Source: Collybia mongolica (lineage: Eukaryota; Basidiomycota; Agaricomycetes; Agaricales; Clitocybaceae). From it: a DNA stretch of 64,000 bases. Of this stretch, positions 62,432 to 64,000 are shown piece by piece. Made by a program: the position numbers and the translations under genes. A model generated the notes under the pieces. The model was not told the DNA's origin. It did not search any database and was given only the letters and a program-made list of their open reading frames with translations. The stretch lies in assembly GCA_013420905.1 (NCBI GenBank), contig JAAXNY010000008.1, positions 1,736,001-1,800,000 of the forward strand. The letters are read 5' to 3'. Each line of letters starts with the position of its first letter. Position 1 is the first letter of the stretch.

Positions 62432-62962
62432 ATGGTACGCATCGCTCCTTCTGGTCGAATAGAACATTGCACTTATCCATCTTAGGCTGCTCAACATTCT
62501 CAGGGGATTCAGACACTGCTCGAAGCAGAGAAAGAAGCGGCAAAGATAGTGCAGCAAGCCCGCCAATGTTCGTAATCACCACATCTTTGAACCCCTTGAG
62601 CTAGATTTTGACCAGTTCCCCCAGACCGTGTGCAGAAACTCAAAGATGCGCGCTCAGAAGCGACAAAGGAGATAGAAGAATACAAGAAAGCAAAAGAGCG
62701 GGAGTTTAAGGCGTTTGAACAATCGGTGTGTCTCTTTGTAAATGATACCTCCATTCTGGTGTACCACCAACATCCCCCGGTATAGCATGCAGGGACGACC
62801 TCCAACGCCCAGACTGCTGTCGATAAGGACACGGAGGTCAAGCTCCAGGCTATCTCGGAATCTTATGCACAGTCCAAGGACTTGGTGGTAAAGAAGCTCC
62901 TAGATCGAGTCGTCCTTGTCAAGCCAGAGCTACACCGCAATCTCAAGAAACTTGGGGTCTAG
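62432..62962 (+). CDS. VMA10: Vacuolar H+-ATPase subunit G
   Basis: Four exons, 62432-62434, 62486-62567, 62625-62725 and 62786-62962, encode 120 residues, matching the usual 114-120. Exon 1 is only the ATG. The sequence is AAQHSQGIQTLLEAEKEAAK, then IVQQARQYRVQKLKDARSEA, then KEIEEYKKAKEREFKAFEQ. It is a long amphipathic helix typical of the peripheral stalk, and the C-terminus ends ELHRNLKKLGV. With subunit E it forms the stator that links V1 to Vo, which is required for vacuolar acidification. All introns have canonical borders, although the first donor (GTACGC) directly follows the start codon. Confidence 0.95.
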
Positions 62963-63350
62963 TAGATAGTTTTCATATAGATTGATTTTGGTGGGCGTCA
63001 TACCTCGTGCATGCCCCTAATACGATACACGTTAGGACTTCACAATTACTATGATGTTTCCGTTATTGCTGCGCCAAATAATATTAACACTAGCAATGGG
63101 CCAACTGTGCATATACATGTACTTGACTTCACCAATATGCTATATCCAATTGTCCGCAATATGTCATGTACAGTGAATGGTTGCAAGGTAAGAAAGGAAC
63201 TGTGGTCAGGAAGTGAATGTTGGGGAGACTAGGCATACATATGTAAAAGGTAACATGTTAACAAAGCATCGTGGGGGTACGCCAGAAAAAAAAACGTCAG
63301 CAATAATCGCACCAATAAGATCGTCCCAACTACATCTAATGGAATAAGAT
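62963..63350. other. Convergent spacer, no gene seen
   Basis: This spacer lies between the 3' ends of VMA10 (+) and the partial gene on the minus strand. No feature beyond presumed 3' untranslated regions. Confidence 0.45.
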
Positions 63351-64000
63351 TTATCGAGACTCGTTCGCGAGCCATGGTAGGCCCACAGGCATGCTTACTA
63401 GGGTTGTCGACCGTGAATCTGTGTCATGAACGGAATGTGGATGTGCTGGTGATCGTCGTGGTGGTGAGGGCCTCTGACCATTGTTCATCCCGTGTTGTAT
63501 CTGCTGTCCATTGCCGCCCTCAGCCATCGAACTCCACGAATCCAGAAGACCACTCGACTTGAGCGAAGGTAATGAATGCGGACCGTCTCCCGAATTAGCA
63601 CCCGCGCCTCGTTGCCCTGCATTGTCCCCACTAACACCATTCTAAAGCAGAAGGTCAATATCCGGATCGTGGTTCAACTACCGCACGTTTACCTCCTTTT
63701 CCCTCTCACTTGAAATCTCCTCATTGCCGCTATTCCCACCCTGTCCCTGCCCGAGCGGGGCGCACGACCCTATGTGTCCGTGTCCACTTATGTCCCTATC
63801 TGCATGTGCGTGGGGTTGCGATGGGAAACTCCGAGTGGTGCTGTTACTGCCATTACTGATGCGTAACCGATGTTCATCAAGCGATCGGCCGATAGGATAT
63901 GCTGTTGGGGACAAGCTGCCAGGGGACCTACGGTTGTATGAGGAGTCGTGTTGATGGGAAGAGGTGCGGGGTCCAGTAACTGGTTGATTTGGATTGCGGA
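63351..64000 (-). CDS. 3' end of an unidentified Ser/Gly/Pro-rich protein gene (runs off the window)
   Basis: The minus-strand frame enters at the right edge (SLSPTAYPIGRSLDEHRLRI and SISGHGHIGSCAPLGQGQGG-like segments). It reaches a GTAAAC donor near 63690, and after an acceptor near 63644 continues with NGVSGDNAGQRGAGANSGDG and LLDSWSSMAEGGNGQQIQ. It stops at 63351 after LPWLANESR. The composition is that of a long disordered C-terminal tail as found in fungal regulators. No folded domain lies in the window, so I cannot name a family. Confidence 0.6.

Overview
The window looks like nuclear DNA of a filamentous basidiomycete, most likely an Agaricomycete. The protein-coding genes are dense and intron-rich: nearly all introns are 45-70 bases with GT(A/G)NGT donors and CTAAC-like branch sites. 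The proteins read as fungal orthologues: Bud6, Axl2, Gin4-type kinase, Slt2-type MAP kinase, LIM-RhoGAP, Nbp35 and mitochondrial DHODH. A lineage-typical secreted cysteine-rich repeat gene and Ty3/gypsy chromovirus debris also fit. I rebuilt exon structures by hand. For most genes the exon lengths sum to a multiple of three with no internal stop.

Layout. 1-3.2 kb: BUD6/AIP3 (+). 5.0-6.6 kb: multipass membrane protein with a glycosyltransferase-like domain (-). 7.0-8.6 kb: a disabled secreted chitin-binding-like gene (-). 9.5-10.9 kb: BTB/POZ protein (-). 11.1-12.8 kb: class 2 dihydroorotate dehydrogenase (-), followed by an intron-containing tRNA-Leu(AAG) (-) and a 95-residue unknown protein (-). 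14.7-18.9 kb: importin-4/Kap123 with 16 exons (+). 19.2-22.1 kb: intronless Axl2-like cadherin-fold membrane protein (+). 22.4-22.9 kb: dynein light chain (-). 25.3-27.8 kb: Gin4/Nim1-type kinase (-), divergent from DNA ligase IV (+, 27 exons, 28.1-32.4 kb). 32.6-37 kb: a transposon island almost free of CpG, with two gypsy fragments in opposite orientations and a hAT-type non-autonomous element. 38.2-41.2 kb: forkhead regulator (+) carrying an in-frame TAG. 42.0-46.7 kb: LIM-RhoGAP (+). 47.1-48.2 kb: Nbp35 (+). 49.2-51.9 kb: Slt2/Mpk1 MAP kinase (-). 52.3-56.8 kb: symplekin/Pta1 (-). 57.0-60.5 kb: secreted GH92 alpha-mannosidase (-). 61.5-61.8 kb: small dsRNA-binding-domain protein (-). 62.4-63.0 kb: V-ATPase subunit G (+). 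From 63.35 k to the window end: the 3' end of an unidentified gene (-).

Functionally, six of the roughly twenty genes act in polarity, septum or cell-wall morphogenesis: Bud6, Axl2, Gin4, LIM-RhoGAP, Mpk1 and arguably dynein light chain. The others are housekeeping genes for nuclear import, pyrimidine synthesis, end-joining repair, Fe-S assembly, mRNA 3' processing and vacuolar acidification, plus secreted enzymes. I saw no prokaryotic operons, CRISPR arrays or biosynthetic cluster. The most unusual signals are in gene structure: micro-exons of 5, 6, 10, 16 and 17 nt, four GC-AG introns, first exons holding only the start codon, a gene with three independent lesions, and a sharply bounded CpG-depleted repeat block.
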